64,000 nucleotides of DNA from Chlorobiaceae bacterium. Lineage in GTDB: Bacteria > Bacteroidota > Chlorobiia > Chlorobiales > Chlorobiaceae. The position numbers were made by a program, and so were the translations under genes. The stretch is taken from the NCBI GenBank assembly GCA_013334865.1, contig JAAXWS010000006.1, positions 69,306 to 133,305 on the forward strand, in the 5' to 3' direction. Below the pieces are notes generated by a model. It was not told the origin of the DNA, did not search any database, and saw only the letters and a list, made by a program, of their open reading frames with translations. Positions 26,617 to 37,436 of this stretch are shown piece after piece (the stretch's first letter is position 1; each line of letters starts with the position of its first letter).

Positions 26617-29180
26617 TCATCAGGGAAAAATTCCTTCTCCCCCTCAAACGCAGGGCAGAGGCGACTGTCGACTACATGGAGCCCTATATCGTCACGATAA
26701 CCGCCTTCGGTATCTTCTGGTATATTGCCTTCCATTTCCTGCTGCTGCTCTTCGGCCCCAAATACGGCTACCGGTCATTCTTTGAACTGCGGATCGTCGA
26801 GGTTGCGCTCGCCCTGCCGTTCCTTTTCCATAAACAGTTGCATACCCGACTCAGGAAATTCCTGCCTCCCTACTTCATCTCGTACGTCTTGCTCTTCCTT
26901 CCGTTCTTTTTGTTCTACACCATGATGAAAAACGAGTGGGAGACGAACTGGCTGCTGGCATGCCTTTCAGGCCTGACGCTCAGCATACTGATCGTCTCCG
27001 ATGCCGTGCTCGTCTCCATTTTCTTCCCGCTGGCGTTCGCCCTGTCCTACCTTGCCGTCGTCCTTCAGGATGGAGCCGTGAGTTACCGGTATTTCAATGC
27101 TTTTTCCATCACGATCTTCGTGTTCGGATTAAGCGGAAGCCTCATTATCAGCCGTTGGATGCGTGCCAGGCATGAAATCAGGATTTCCATCATGAAAAAC
27201 CTTGGCGGGGCCATCGCCCATGAGATGCGGGAACCCCTCAACTCGGTTGCGATGACCATTGAGATCATCAGGAATACGCTTCCGCCGCTTGCCGACTCAC
27301 TGAACGGAACCGCCTCGATCAAGGCGGAGGAACTGGCCACCCTCTACGAAAGGATCGACAACGGGACGGAAACGATTGCCAAAGGAAACCGGATCATCGA
27401 CTCGATCCTGGCAAGCATCAGTAACAGGGAGATCGCTCGTAACGATTTCAGCTACTGCAGCGCAAGGGCATCCATTGAGGAGACTCTCGAAACCCATCAT
27501 TTCGACGGTCCGGATGAGCGACGCCTCGTGCATTTCGACGGAACCGACGATTTCAATTTTTTCGGAGACAAGGACCTTTTCGGGCACCTGCTTGCCAACC
27601 TCCTGAAAAACGCCCTCTTCTACCAGTACGACAAGCCTGGCTTCAGGATAGACATCTCCATCTCCCGTTCGCCACGCTCCAACAGGATCGTGGTCAGGGA
27701 CAATGGGCCGGGCATCCCTGCGGGCCGGATCGATGAGGTGTTCAAGCCCTTCTACACCTTCGGCAAGCCGTTCGGCAATGGTCTCGGCCTTTCATTCTGC
27801 CAGAAAATCGCCGAGGCCTTCGGAGGCGGCATCTCCTGCCGTTCGTCCGCAGGCGAATGGACCGAATTCACGATTGAATTCCCTCCCGACGATTCAGGGT
27901 CCACCCGGGAGCCGGAAACAGAATCTGTGATAATGCCGGGAATGCGGCAGGCCCTGGTGGTAGACGATCAGCCAATGAACCACACCATGATCTCCAGGAT
28001 GGTCAGCGGCCTCGGCTACCACTGCGACACGGCGGAAAACGGCAGGGAGGCCATCGGGATGGCCGCGAAAAAACGTTACGACCTGATCCTCCTGGACATC
28101 GAAATGCCGGTCATGGGAGGCGATGAGGCATGTCGGAGGCTGAAGTCCGGTATCGACATCGATTCGGAGACCCACCGTCATTACCGGGACATACCTATCA
28201 TCGCCGTCACAGGGCTGGACGAGGCCGAAGCGGAACGCAGGTCGTCCCGGGCCGGGATGGACGGGGTGCTTCTCAAGCCCCTCGACATCCGCAGGCTGAG
28301 GGAAATGATTGCACTGCACACTTTACGATGTCGACCGGATTGGCAGGAGGATGTAGGCCAGCAACAGGATGCACCGGCAAGGAAACGGACCGTGATGATC
28401 GTCGATGACGATGCGACATCCCTGAAGCTCATGAAGACCATGATCGAATCGGCAGGGTACCGTGCCGTCTGCGCCAAGCATGGCGGAGAGGCCATCGAGA
28501 TGCTTGAGCAGTACGATGCAGACCTGATACTGATGGATCTCAACATGCCGGTCATGGACGGATTCGCCACCGTTACAGCCATCAGGGACGGACGCATGTC
28601 ACGACAGTTCAGGCACGATGCCGACATCCCGGTGATCGCACTGACAGGTGCCGGCAAAGATGTCGCCCAAAAGGCCCTGGACGCCGGATTCAACGCGTTC
28701 CTCACCAAGCCGGTCCGGCACCGCAAGCTGCTCGACACGATCTCCGCATGGCTGGAGCTTCCGGAGGATGCGGTTCAGATGAAACAGGATGACGATGCCG
28801 TGGCTGGATCACGATGGGAGGAACTCGAGTCGCTCGAACTCTTCGACCCTGAAGTCCTGCGCGACATTTTGAGCCTGTCGAAGGAAGGATTAATGGAAGA
28901 GCTGGCAGAACTCTTCACTAAAGACGCCCAGAAACTTATCTCGGAACTCGGTATCGCCTCCACCGCAATGGATATCGAAAAAGCCCGTCGGACCATCCAT
29001 ACCCTGAAGGGTTCGGCGGCAAGCATCGGGGCAAGGCGCCTGCAGGCAACGGCGAGCAACATCAACGAGATGTTGAAACGGGGGCACTTTCCTATAGCGA
29101 CGGAATGGCTCGACTACATCGGGCGAGTCTACAGGGAGAGCGTCGAGCAGCTGTCGGGTTTCGTTGCAAAAGGCAGCTAA
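26613..29180 (+). CDS. Hybrid sensor histidine kinase (multi-TM input, HisKA, HATPase, REC, REC, HPt), CqsS/LqsS-like
   Basis: N-terminal TM block with MEPYIVTITAFGIFWYIAFHF; H-box GGAIAHEMREPLNS; FKPFYTFGKPFGNGLGLSFCQKIAEAFGGGISCRSSAGEWTEFTIEFP; two REC domains; HPt motif IHTLKGSAASIGA. Start reassigned to 26613; the track ORF starts inside the photolyase gene. Confidence 0.88.
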   Translation: MIIREKFLLPLKRRAEATVDYMEPYIVTITAFGIFWYIAFHFLLLLFGPKYGYRSFFELRIVEVALALPFLFHKQLHTRLRKFLPPYFISYVLLFLPFFLFYTMMKNEWETNWLLACLSGLTLSILIVSDAVLVSIFFPLAFALSYLAVVLQDGAVSYRYFNAFSITIFVFGLSGSLIISRWMRARHEIRISIMKNLGGAIAHEMREPLNSVAMTIEIIRNTLPPLADSLNGTASIKAEELATLYERIDNGTETIAKGNRIIDSILASISNREIARNDFSYCSARASIEETLETHHFDGPDERRLVHFDGTDDFNFFGDKDLFGHLLANLLKNALFYQYDKPGFRIDISISRSPRSNRIVVRDNGPGIPAGRIDEVFKPFYTFGKPFGNGLGLSFCQKIAEAFGGGISCRSSAGEWTEFTIEFPPDDSGSTREPETESVIMPGMRQALVVDDQPMNHTMISRMVSGLGYHCDTAENGREAIGMAAKKRYDLILLDIEMPVMGGDEACRRLKSGIDIDSETHRHYRDIPIIAVTGLDEAEAERRSSRAGMDGVLLKPLDIRRLREMIALHTLRCRPDWQEDVGQQQDAPARKRTVMIVDDDATSLKLMKTMIESAGYRAVCAKHGGEAIEMLEQYDADLILMDLNMPVMDGFATVTAIRDGRMSRQFRHDADIPVIALTGAGKDVAQKALDAGFNAFLTKPVRHRKLLDTISAWLELPEDAVQMKQDDDAVAGSRWEELESLELFDPEVLRDILSLSKEGLMEELAELFTKDAQKLISELGIASTAMDIEKARRTIHTLKGSAASIGARRLQATASNINEMLKRGHFPIATEWLDYIGRVYRESVEQLSGFVAKGS

Positions 29181-29233
29181 AGAGGCCGGCTATAAGAGGG
29201 GCAAGGCAAGAACAGAGCGCGAGTCCTGACCCA

Positions 29234-29267
29234 TAAAAAAAGCCGGGCCTGCAAAGCAGACCCGGCC
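29234..29267 (-). terminator. Rho-independent terminator of rnr
   Basis: Minus strand GCCGGGTCTGC-TTT-GCAGGCCCGGC followed by a T7 run. Confidence 0.85.
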
Positions 29268-29297
29268 TGGAAACCTTCTCCCTGCAGGAACTCTTCG

Positions 29298-31757
29298 TCA
29301 GGCGAGCGTCAGGTCGATGGTGCGCCTCGTCATGTCGACCTCGTGCACCGTCACCTTGACGCGCTGACCGATCTGGAGGCGACGCTTCCTGCGCTTGCCG
29401 ACCAGGGAGTAGGTCGACTCGTCATATTCGTAGTAGTCGTCCTTCAGGTTGCGCATGTGCACCAGTCCCTCGATGGCGAAATCCACCATCCTGACATAGA
29501 TGCCGTACTCGGTCGCGCCGGAGATGACGCCGGGATAGACCTTGCCGATGTGGGTCGACATGTACTCGACCTGCTTCAGCTTCACCGATTCGCGCTCCGC
29601 CTCCACGGCAATCTTCTCACGCTCGTTCGAGACCTGGCAGACAGCGCTGATGCGGCTGGCGATCTCAGAGAGCCGCTGTGGAGAGATCTTCTTGCGGCTT
29701 TTCCTGGCGGCCTCGTACTCGAAGAGCAGGCGGTGCACGATGAGGTCCGGATAGCGCCTGATCGGCGAGGTGAAGTGGGTGTAGTGCTCGAAACCAAGGC
29801 CGAAATGGCCGACGTTATCGCCGGTATAGACAGCCTTCGACATGGAGCGGAGCACCAGTTCGTTGACCAGGAACTCGACGTTGGTGCCGTGGACCTTCTG
29901 GAGCAGTTCGCGCAGGGCCTTGGAGGAGACCGTCGCGCTCTCCTTGCCTTTGCGGTCGAGTTTCAGGTCGAAACCGATCTTCCTGACGAAATTGGACAGG
30001 ACCTGGACCCGCTCCATCTGCGGCGCGCCGTGGATTCGGTAGATGACCGGATGCGGAGCCTTTCCGTTCTCGGCGAAGGTCGCCGTCAGGTATTCGGCAA
30101 CCTTGCGGTTCGCGAGCAGCATGAACTCCTCGATGAGCCGGTGGCTGCCGAGGCGCTCTTTCTTGATCACCTCGATCGGTTCACCTTTGCTGCCGAGCTT
30201 GAAGCGGACCTCCTCTGTCTCGAAATCGAGCCCGCCGTGGCCGAAACGCTGCTCCCGCAGGGCGGTGCTGATGGTGTCGAGCAGCTTCAGCTCCTTGGCG
30301 TAATCGCCTTTGCCGGATTTCAGGATGCCCTCGACGTCCTCATAGGTGAAGCGGCGCTTCGAGTGGATGACCGTCTTGTGGAACTCGTGCTTCTGGACCT
30401 CGCCTTTTGCCGTAAGGGTGAAGAAGATCGAGAAGGCCATGCGGTCGACGCCGGGATTGAGGCTGCACACCGTCTCGGAGAGGCGGGAAGGAAGCATCGG
30501 GATGACCCTGTCGACCAGGTAGACCGAGGTGGCACGCTTGAGCGCCTCCTTGTCAAGGTCGGAGTTCTCGGGAACATAGTGCGAAACGTCGGCGATATGC
30601 ACGCCGATCCTGTAGAGGCCCTTGGGGAGCTTCTCGATCGACAGGGCGTCGTCGAAGTCCTTCGCATCGACCGGGTCGATGGTGAACACGACCTTGTCGC
30701 GGATATCGAGGCGGCCTTCGAGATCGGCCCCGGTGATCTCCTCGCGGACGCCGGAGGCGAACTTGAGGATCTTCTCGTCGAAGGTCTCGTCGATGCCAAG
30801 CCCCCTGGCGATGGCGCTCACCTCGACGGAGGAGTCTCCTGCCGCGCCGATGATCTCGACGACTTTGGCCTGGACGGTACCGTTCTTCAGGAACTCGAGG
30901 TCGCCGACCAGGACCTTGTCCCCCGCCTTGGCCTTGCCCGCAGCCTTGATCGGCACATGGATCACCGGAATGATCTTGCGCTGGTCGGGTTTGAGCAGGA
31001 ATCGGCGGTTCTCGCGATGCAGCGTCCCGACGATGGTCGTGAGCCTGCGGGTCATCACCGCGGTGATGATGCCCTCGCATCGCTGGTGCGGGGACTGACG
31101 GGAGACGTAGGTTTCCGGAACCTTCGTCACCAGCACCTCCACCTCGTCGCCGTGCAGGGACTCGCCAAGGTTGTCGGCGCTGATGAAGATGTCGTCATCG
31201 AAGCCTTCCACGTCGACGAATCCGTAGCCGTTCGGGTGGGTGATGAGCTTGCCGGTGTAACTCTTGTCGACCTTGTAGCGCTCCTTTGCGGGATCAGCAA
31301 AGGGCTTTTCCTGTACAAGGTGCTCCTCATAGGTATCGGCCTCGAAACCTGCCCAGCCGTAGCAGCGATCGGAATCCTTGTCCACGACGCCGTCCTCCTG
31401 CAGCTTGTGCAGGACGTACCAGAAGCCGGGAAGCTGGCGGGACTCGCCGTATCCCATGCGCCTGGCCAGTTCGACGGAGCGGAACCGCTCGCCGTCATGG
31501 TCGGTGAGGAACGTGATGATCTCAGCGGCAAGGGAGCTTTCGCCGCGCTTGAAGAGGAATTCGTTGATCAGGATATGATCGTTCGCCCGTACTTTTTCGG
31601 TGCCCTGCTGGCTTGCCGGCCTGTTTCTCTTTCTTTTCGGGGATCTTGTCTTGTCAGTCTTTCGCTGTCTTGCCACTCGAGTGCTGTTGAATAGGTTACA
31701 TAGTCGATCATGGCAATCTGACGGAGATGCAGACGTGCCAAAAGGGCGTACTCTCAC
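29298..31757 (-). CDS. rnr: Ribonuclease R (RNB family exoribonuclease)
   Basis: [41 protein letters not shown]-terminal S1 domain. Start may be internal. Confidence 0.95.
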   Translation of the reverse strand: MRVRPFGTSASPSDCHDRLCNLFNSTRVARQRKTDKTRSPKRKRNRPASQQGTEKVRANDHILINEFLFKRGESSLAAEIITFLTDHDGERFRSVELARRMGYGESRQLPGFWYVLHKLQEDGVVDKDSDRCYGWAGFEADTYEEHLVQEKPFADPAKERYKVDKSYTGKLITHPNGYGFVDVEGFDDDIFISADNLGESLHGDEVEVLVTKVPETYVSRQSPHQRCEGIITAVMTRRLTTIVGTLHRENRRFLLKPDQRKIIPVIHVPIKAAGKAKAGDKVLVGDLEFLKNGTVQAKVVEIIGAAGDSSVEVSAIARGLGIDETFDEKILKFASGVREEITGADLEGRLDIRDKVVFTIDPVDAKDFDDALSIEKLPKGLYRIGVHIADVSHYVPENSDLDKEALKRATSVYLVDRVIPMLPSRLSETVCSLNPGVDRMAFSIFFTLTAKGEVQKHEFHKTVIHSKRRFTYEDVEGILKSGKGDYAKELKLLDTISTALREQRFGHGGLDFETEEVRFKLGSKGEPIEVIKKERLGSHRLIEEFMLLANRKVAEYLTATFAENGKAPHPVIYRIHGAPQMERVQVLSNFVRKIGFDLKLDRKGKESATVSSKALRELLQKVHGTNVEFLVNELVLRSMSKAVYTGDNVGHFGLGFEHYTHFTSPIRRYPDLIVHRLLFEYEAARKSRKKISPQRLSEIASRISAVCQVSNEREKIAVEAERESVKLKQVEYMSTHIGKVYPGVISGATEYGIYVRMVDFAIEGLVHMRNLKDDYYEYDESTYSLVGKRRKRRLQIGQRVKVTVHEVDMTRRTIDLTLA

Positions 31758-31856
31758 ATGTACGGCTTGAAATTTACGAATTTTTCCAGTGATTGCCGCA
31801 CCTATTTATCAAGCGCTTTATGCTTCAGGGCGGGAAGGACAGCCCCCTCAGGCCGG

Positions 31857-33521
31857 TCATTCTTTCGGCACCTTCGCCGGATTGACATACAGGGAAAAGT
31901 TGTCGGTCGACTCCTGCAGACGCCAGCCATTTATCACCTGCATGGTCGCATCCGAGCCGAACTTCCCCGGGAGGTCGGGACGCGGCGAGGCTTTTCTGTA
32001 CACGATGGCGTAATCGACCTCCGAATCGAGGCGACGGCCGACCTCCTTCCGGTACGAGCCCACCTCGGTATTCAGGACCCAGTCGATGCCGAGAGGATTG
32101 GGCGTGCCCGAAAGCAGATGCGCGAACGTGATATCCGGCAGGACGGCATAGGGCCGGCTTCCCGCACGCCCGACCAGCCGCATCAGCTCAACATAGAGCC
32201 GGTATTGCTCCGGCGTCCCCCGGACCCCCCTGAGCGCGGGGCTGATCCCGCCCATGTCCGCCGTCATCCCGGTCCGCCTGACCGGCCCCTCGAGCGAATA
32301 GAACAGCCTATGCCCCTGCCAGAAGACAGCGAGCGCCAAAGGAAACACCGTCAATGCCGCCATCCTGAAACCTCCTGAACGCCGGCAACAGGGTTCAAGG
32401 ACAGCGGCGACGGTCAGCACCGACGGCGCCGAATACAGCACCGGAGTCAGGTATCCCCAGGAGATCGAGGCGCACCAGGCGATTGCATGCATCGCGACAA
32501 GCAGCAGCCACGAATCGGCCCGGGACTTCGCAAGCATGACCAGGCTATAGAACAGCGTGGCGACAAAAAGCGAATTGAAGAGCTCGAGCGGCTGGAACGA
32601 ATCCGCTGAAGCACGATAAAACAGTGCAAGGCAGGCAAGGAACATGCCGACGGCCCCGATCAGAGCGGCACCAGGCGCCCATCGGCAGGCACTGCTGCGG
32701 AAGAGTGAGAGAGGCAGGATCGCCAGCAATGGCCAGGCCCCGTAGCGGCACCCCTCATGGGACAGGCTGCGCGCATAGTTCTCAAAACCGGCAAACAGCA
32801 GATCCCGAGCCGTAGTCTGGGACGAGATGGCGGCCCAGAACAGCAGGCTGGAACCGAATCGTTCCAGGATAAGGGAAAACAGCAGAACGGAACCAAGCAA
32901 GGAGAGCGCATAGATCGCCACCGGGCGCCATCGCCTCTCCATGAAGATCAGCATGAACAGCAGCATGACGGGAACAAGGAGAAATGGCTGCTTCGAGCCG
33001 GCGGCCAGGATTCCAAACCATGCGGAAAGCACCAGGAATCCCCGGTGCCCCTGCAAGCCAGCCATCATCGAGCCCAGGGCAAGCACGGAAAAGAAGATAC
33101 CGTCGATGGTGTGCCATGCCATGGGGGGGAAGACATGGGCTGAAAAAACGAATGCAAGCGCGGCAGCCACCGAGGTAAAACTGTCAGACCATGAGAAACA
33201 CCGTTTGGCGAGCACCGCCGAAAGGGCGCTGTAGAGCGCCATCTGCAGGAAAACGAAAATCCTGTCGACCAGAACCGGGGCGAAGGAAAACGGCCAGGAG
33301 AACACGAAGCTGTGCAGGATCGGGGTGACGGGCGGTCGGACATAGACGATGTGCTCGTAGAGACGGGCACCAAGGGAAACCTGGTGCGCCAGTCCCAGAA
33401 CGAAGCCGGTGTCGTTGTTGTCGATCCCGTAGGGGGCGTAAAGCCATATGTAAAGCCCGACCACGAGGGGGAACACCAACCAGGAAGTCGGGAATGCCGG
33501 ATACGTCCTGTTACCGTTCAT
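31857..33521 (-). CDS. GT-C-like polytopic membrane protein (putative lipid-linked sugar glycosyltransferase)
   Basis: About 11 hydrophobic segments, first-loop acidic motif YGIDNNDTGFVLGLAHQ, YEHIVYVRPPVTP; C-terminal soluble part. Confidence 0.6.
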   Translation of the reverse strand: MNGNRTYPAFPTSWLVFPLVVGLYIWLYAPYGIDNNDTGFVLGLAHQVSLGARLYEHIVYVRPPVTPILHSFVFSWPFSFAPVLVDRIFVFLQMALYSALSAVLAKRCFSWSDSFTSVAAALAFVFSAHVFPPMAWHTIDGIFFSVLALGSMMAGLQGHRGFLVLSAWFGILAAGSKQPFLLVPVMLLFMLIFMERRWRPVAIYALSLLGSVLLFSLILERFGSSLLFWAAISSQTTARDLLFAGFENYARSLSHEGCRYGAWPLLAILPLSLFRSSACRWAPGAALIGAVGMFLACLALFYRASADSFQPLELFNSLFVATLFYSLVMLAKSRADSWLLLVAMHAIAWCASISWGYLTPVLYSAPSVLTVAAVLEPCCRRSGGFRMAALTVFPLALAVFWQGHRLFYSLEGPVRRTGMTADMGGISPALRGVRGTPEQYRLYVELMRLVGRAGSRPYAVLPDITFAHLLSGTPNPLGIDWVLNTEVGSYRKEVGRRLDSEVDYAIVYRKASPRPDLPGKFGSDATMQVINGWRLQESTDNFSLYVNPAKVPKE

Positions 33522-33668
33522 CGATCTGTGTACCACGATAAATATCAACCAAAGGTGCCTGAAACTCCCTTCATGGAGCAGCAAACTCCCATCAGTCAGA
33601 GGAAGCGCCTACGAAACAATCTGAAAACTGCTCAAATATAGGTGCTTGCCCGACATTAAAAAAAGCCG

Positions 33669-34160
33669 TCACAGCAACCGCTTCGAGGAGTGGATGCCGT
33701 CCACAAGATGCTGCACATCGATGATATCCTGCGGACGCCCCGCTGCAAGCTTGGCCTCGATGAGATGGCGCCGGCTGATGAAGAAAAAACAGACTCCGTC
33801 GATGAACATCGACTCCCGCTCTTTCCAGGCATCATCGAAAGGGACCCCGAAAAGACCCGGCATGTCGTCGATCCTCAACGGTGGCCGGCCCATCTGGTAG
33901 AAAAAACCCGGTTGCGTGAAATCGTCATGAGAGAGGCTGGCAAGAGGCGCCCCGTACTCCTTCAGGGCATCGAAAACCGACTTCGCGTTCGAAGAACACC
34001 GGTCTGTCCAGATATCGATGTTCCTGGTATATCGGTTCCCTGAATACCACATGACCGCACAGCCTCCAATAATGAGGTATCTGACGCCATGGCTGGCAAA
34101 CATGCCAAGAATCTCCTTCACCTCCGCTGTCGCAAGAATCGACTGGTTGAAATCTTTCAT
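33669..34160 (-). CDS. Nucleotidyltransferase-fold protein (DUF6036/AbiEii-like)
   Basis: GVRYLIIGGCAVMWYSGNRYTRNIDIWTD (GG...x...DxD-like) and ISRRHLIEAKLAAGRPQDIIDVQHL. Confidence 0.75.
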   Translation of the reverse strand: MKDFNQSILATAEVKEILGMFASHGVRYLIIGGCAVMWYSGNRYTRNIDIWTDRCSSNAKSVFDALKEYGAPLASLSHDDFTQPGFFYQMGRPPLRIDDMPGLFGVPFDDAWKERESMFIDGVCFFFISRRHLIEAKLAAGRPQDIIDVQHLVDGIHSSKRLL

Positions 34161-34990
34161 ACGCGTCATCGCGGTTCGGCCAGAAGCGTCCGGACATTGC
34201 TGCATGTCCGCAGGCATTCCTGGAATTCATGAATGAAAACAGTGGACGAAAGGAAGCACCGCAAGCTCTCAAACGACGAGGGGAAAAAACTTAACGGACG
34301 CACGAAGATCGGATCCCGGGAAGGAAAAGAATACCAAAGCCAGTCAATAAAACATCAAGCGCTCCTGGTCGCTCATCCCCCTGGATTTCGTGAGGTGTGC
34401 GACGCTTCTTAAAACTATGCCAAACGCCACGAAAGGGACAATCAGGCCAAGAAGGGGAAAGAGCCCCTTAACGTATTGTTTCTTCATAATCTCTTATTCA
34501 TGGTGATCAACGTACCATTTTGCTGCCGGCAGAGCTTCTCTCCGACCCGCTTACTTCATGCAAGAGATATGCCAGCACGCCATATTCAATCCATAAATCA
34601 TCTAAATCCATCTGAATCAAGAGCTTATAAGCCTTCAGACAACATGCGAACCCGACAACGCCCCTGAAAAGGTTCACGTTGACGTCTCACGTTGAGATGA
34701 CTGCGTCACAAAACGAAAGCACAGGGAAATCCATGTTTTTCGGGGAAACCCATACATGCCCGGCCGCGGATCCCGGATCAATGGCCTCCAATGCCGTTTT
34801 GACGGGGGCCACGGCGAACAGGCCGTGTGTCCGCTGATATTTCTTCGGATCCCGGGATATCGCATTTCCCCAGGGGGATGCATGTAACTGTTCATGCCCT
34901 GATGGATGCTGCCGTTCCATTCCTCAAGGCCCACCAAGGACAGCACCGCCGGCGATGAAGGCTACTTGCCAGTCATCGTTTCCGCCATGC

Positions 34991-35018
34991 AAAAAACCCC
35001 GGAATATTTCCGGGGCTT
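34991..35018 (-). terminator. Rho-independent terminator of kup
   Basis: Minus strand CCCCGGAAATATTCCGGGG-TTTTTT. Confidence 0.88.
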
Positions 35019-35089
35019 TGTTACCCACCGAAGCGGAGTCATTGCACGGCCAGCATCGCCACGATAATCGGAGCAATCGCATGCATCAT

Positions 35090-37003
35090 TCAAATCTGCA
35101 CCTGAACGCCGATTTCGATAACCTGCCCTGACGGGATATCGTAGTACGTCGTAGCACTGACGGCGTTGCGGGCCATCAGCGCAAAAAGCTTCTTCTGCCA
35201 GAGCATCATCTTCGTCTTCATCCTGGCAACGATCTTTTCCCGGTTCAGGAAAAAGCTGATCGCCTCAGGCCGGAAATGCAACCCCTGACGGTTCGCCAGA
35301 TCAAACACCTGCCTGACGTTAGGATACTCCATGAAACCGAATCGCGCAACAACCTTGTTCAAGCCGTTGCCCAGGTGCGTAACCTCGACCTTGCTGCTGT
35401 CCGGCACCCTGGGCACACGCTCAACCGAAAAGTGGCACAGGCAAATCTCGGAATGCAGGGACTTGTTATGTCTCATGTTGTGCAACAGGGCGACCGGCAC
35501 GATATCGGGATTGGCGGTGAGGTAGACCGCCTGCCCCTTTACCCGCAGCGGCTCCTGCAGGGCAAGGCTCTGGACAAATTCGTCGACGGTCAGCGTCCTG
35601 TCCTGTATCTGCTTCAAGAGCAGGGCCCGCCCCTCCTTCCAGGTAATCATCATCATGAAGGCGGCAAGGCCGATGACGAGCGGGAACCAGGCACCGTGGA
35701 AGAGCTTGCTGGCGCTGGCACCGAAAAACGAGGTATCGATGAGCATGAAAAAGGCGAACAGCAGATTGACGGCCACAGGATTCCATTTCCAGATTTCACG
35801 GGCGACATAGAAAAACAGGATGGTTGAAATCAGCATGGTGGCCGTCACCGCAACGCCGTAAGCCGCCGCAAGCTTGCTTGACGACCCGAACCCTGCGACC
35901 AGGGCGATCGTGGCGAACATGAGCGACCAGTTTGCCGACGGCACGTAAATCTGGCCGATATGGCTGGCCGATGTATGCCTGATCGTCAACCGGGGCAGGT
36001 AACCGAGCTGTATCGCCTGCTGCGTGAGCGAGAAGACTCCGGTGATGAGGGCCTGTGAAGCGATAATCGTGGCGAGCGTGGCGAGAATGACCATCGGAAT
36101 CTGCGCCCAGACCGGCACAAGCGCATAAAACGGGTTTTCAGACGCCTGGGGATCGGCAAGCAGATATGCCCCCTGCCCGAAATAGTTCAGGAGCAGGGCC
36201 GGCAACACCAGCAACATCCAGGTCAGGCGGATCGGACGGCGCCCGAAATGGCCCATGTCGGCATAAAGCGCCTCGGCTCCGGTCACGGAGAGAAAAACGC
36301 CTCCCAGCACGAGGAAACCGTGGAGGTGGTTATTGAGCAGGAATTCGATTCCGTACCAGGGGGAGACCGCCGCAAGGATCTGCGGGCACTTTTCGATGCC
36401 GATGAAACCGAAAATGCCGAGGGCCAGGAACCAGACAAGGATAATCGGTCCGAAAAGGGCCCCGACACGGGCTGTGCCGTGATACTGGAACAGGAACAGG
36501 CCCGCAAGGATCACGATGGTCGCGGGAATCACGAGCGGCCCGGCGGCAGGAGCAATGATCTGCACCCCCTCGACGGCACTCATCACGGATATGGCCGGAG
36601 TAATCATGCCATCGCCGTACAGCAGCGCCGAGCCAAAAAGGCCTATGGCGACAAGAAACGCGCTGTTGCGCTGATTTTTCCTGCCGTACGAAATGATCAG
36701 GGCGGTCAGGGCAAGAATGCCCCCCTCCCCATCGTTGTCGGCGGTCATGATGAGGGCCAGGTACTTGATGGTGACGATGAGGATGATCGACCAGATCAGT
36801 AGCGACAGTACCCCGAGCACATTGCCCGAAGTGACCGGGATGCCGTAGTCGCCATGGAAACACTCCCGCATGGCGTAGAGCGGGCTCGTGCCGATATCGC
36901 CGAAGACAACGCCCAACGCCGCAATGGAAAGCGTTGCCAGGTGTTTCAGGTCTGTGCTGGATGACGTGGAAGTCACATGGAGCTCTTCTGGTATCAGTTC
37001 CAT
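35090..37003 (-). CDS. kup: KUP-family potassium uptake protein
   Basis: LGVVFGDIGTSPLYAMRECF, YGDGMITPAISVMSAVEGV, LVLPALLLNYFGQGAYLL. Confidence 0.96.
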   Translation of the reverse strand: MELIPEELHVTSTSSSTDLKHLATLSIAALGVVFGDIGTSPLYAMRECFHGDYGIPVTSGNVLGVLSLLIWSIILIVTIKYLALIMTADNDGEGGILALTALIISYGRKNQRNSAFLVAIGLFGSALLYGDGMITPAISVMSAVEGVQIIAPAAGPLVIPATIVILAGLFLFQYHGTARVGALFGPIILVWFLALGIFGFIGIEKCPQILAAVSPWYGIEFLLNNHLHGFLVLGGVFLSVTGAEALYADMGHFGRRPIRLTWMLLVLPALLLNYFGQGAYLLADPQASENPFYALVPVWAQIPMVILATLATIIASQALITGVFSLTQQAIQLGYLPRLTIRHTSASHIGQIYVPSANWSLMFATIALVAGFGSSSKLAAAYGVAVTATMLISTILFFYVAREIWKWNPVAVNLLFAFFMLIDTSFFGASASKLFHGAWFPLVIGLAAFMMMITWKEGRALLLKQIQDRTLTVDEFVQSLALQEPLRVKGQAVYLTANPDIVPVALLHNMRHNKSLHSEICLCHFSVERVPRVPDSSKVEVTHLGNGLNKVVARFGFMEYPNVRQVFDLANRQGLHFRPEAISFFLNREKIVARMKTKMMLWQKKLFALMARNAVSATTYYDIPSGQVIEIGVQVQI

Positions 37004-37436
37004 AAATAATTGAGCTGATTCTTGAGTTTGAATGACCGACCCGGCAGATCTTGCCAGAGTGGCGACATACGCCGCACCCGCACACGGAAAAGCTCCATGC
37101 GAAGCGGTTTCGGGTTTTCAATCGATGCTTCGCCTTATCCGGGACAGCGTCTCGATCGGCAGCGCACGGCATTAAATAATTTATCGAACAAAAGAACGAT
37201 ACGGTAAAAAAATACAATTCTGTGTTGTTTTACCTAAATTTTTTTGCTTAAATTTGAGTTATGCCTTAGGAATGCAAGGGCGCGAGTTGTAACAGCATCA
37301 TTGAGGCGACAATGTATCGGACAGAATTTTTCTTGTTTTTCCATCAACCATCAACAACCCTCAAAAACGATCAGCAATGAAATCAGTAGCAACAAGCCCT
37401 GGACAGGGGCACTATTTTTCCCGAATAAGGGAAAAC

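Noticed and set aside
29343-31694. 783-aa plus-strand ORF
   Set aside because: Antisense shadow of RNase R.
33669-34160. Type IV (AbiE-like) toxin-antitoxin system
   Set aside because: Only a lone nucleotidyltransferase-fold protein; no partner antitoxin gene adjacent.
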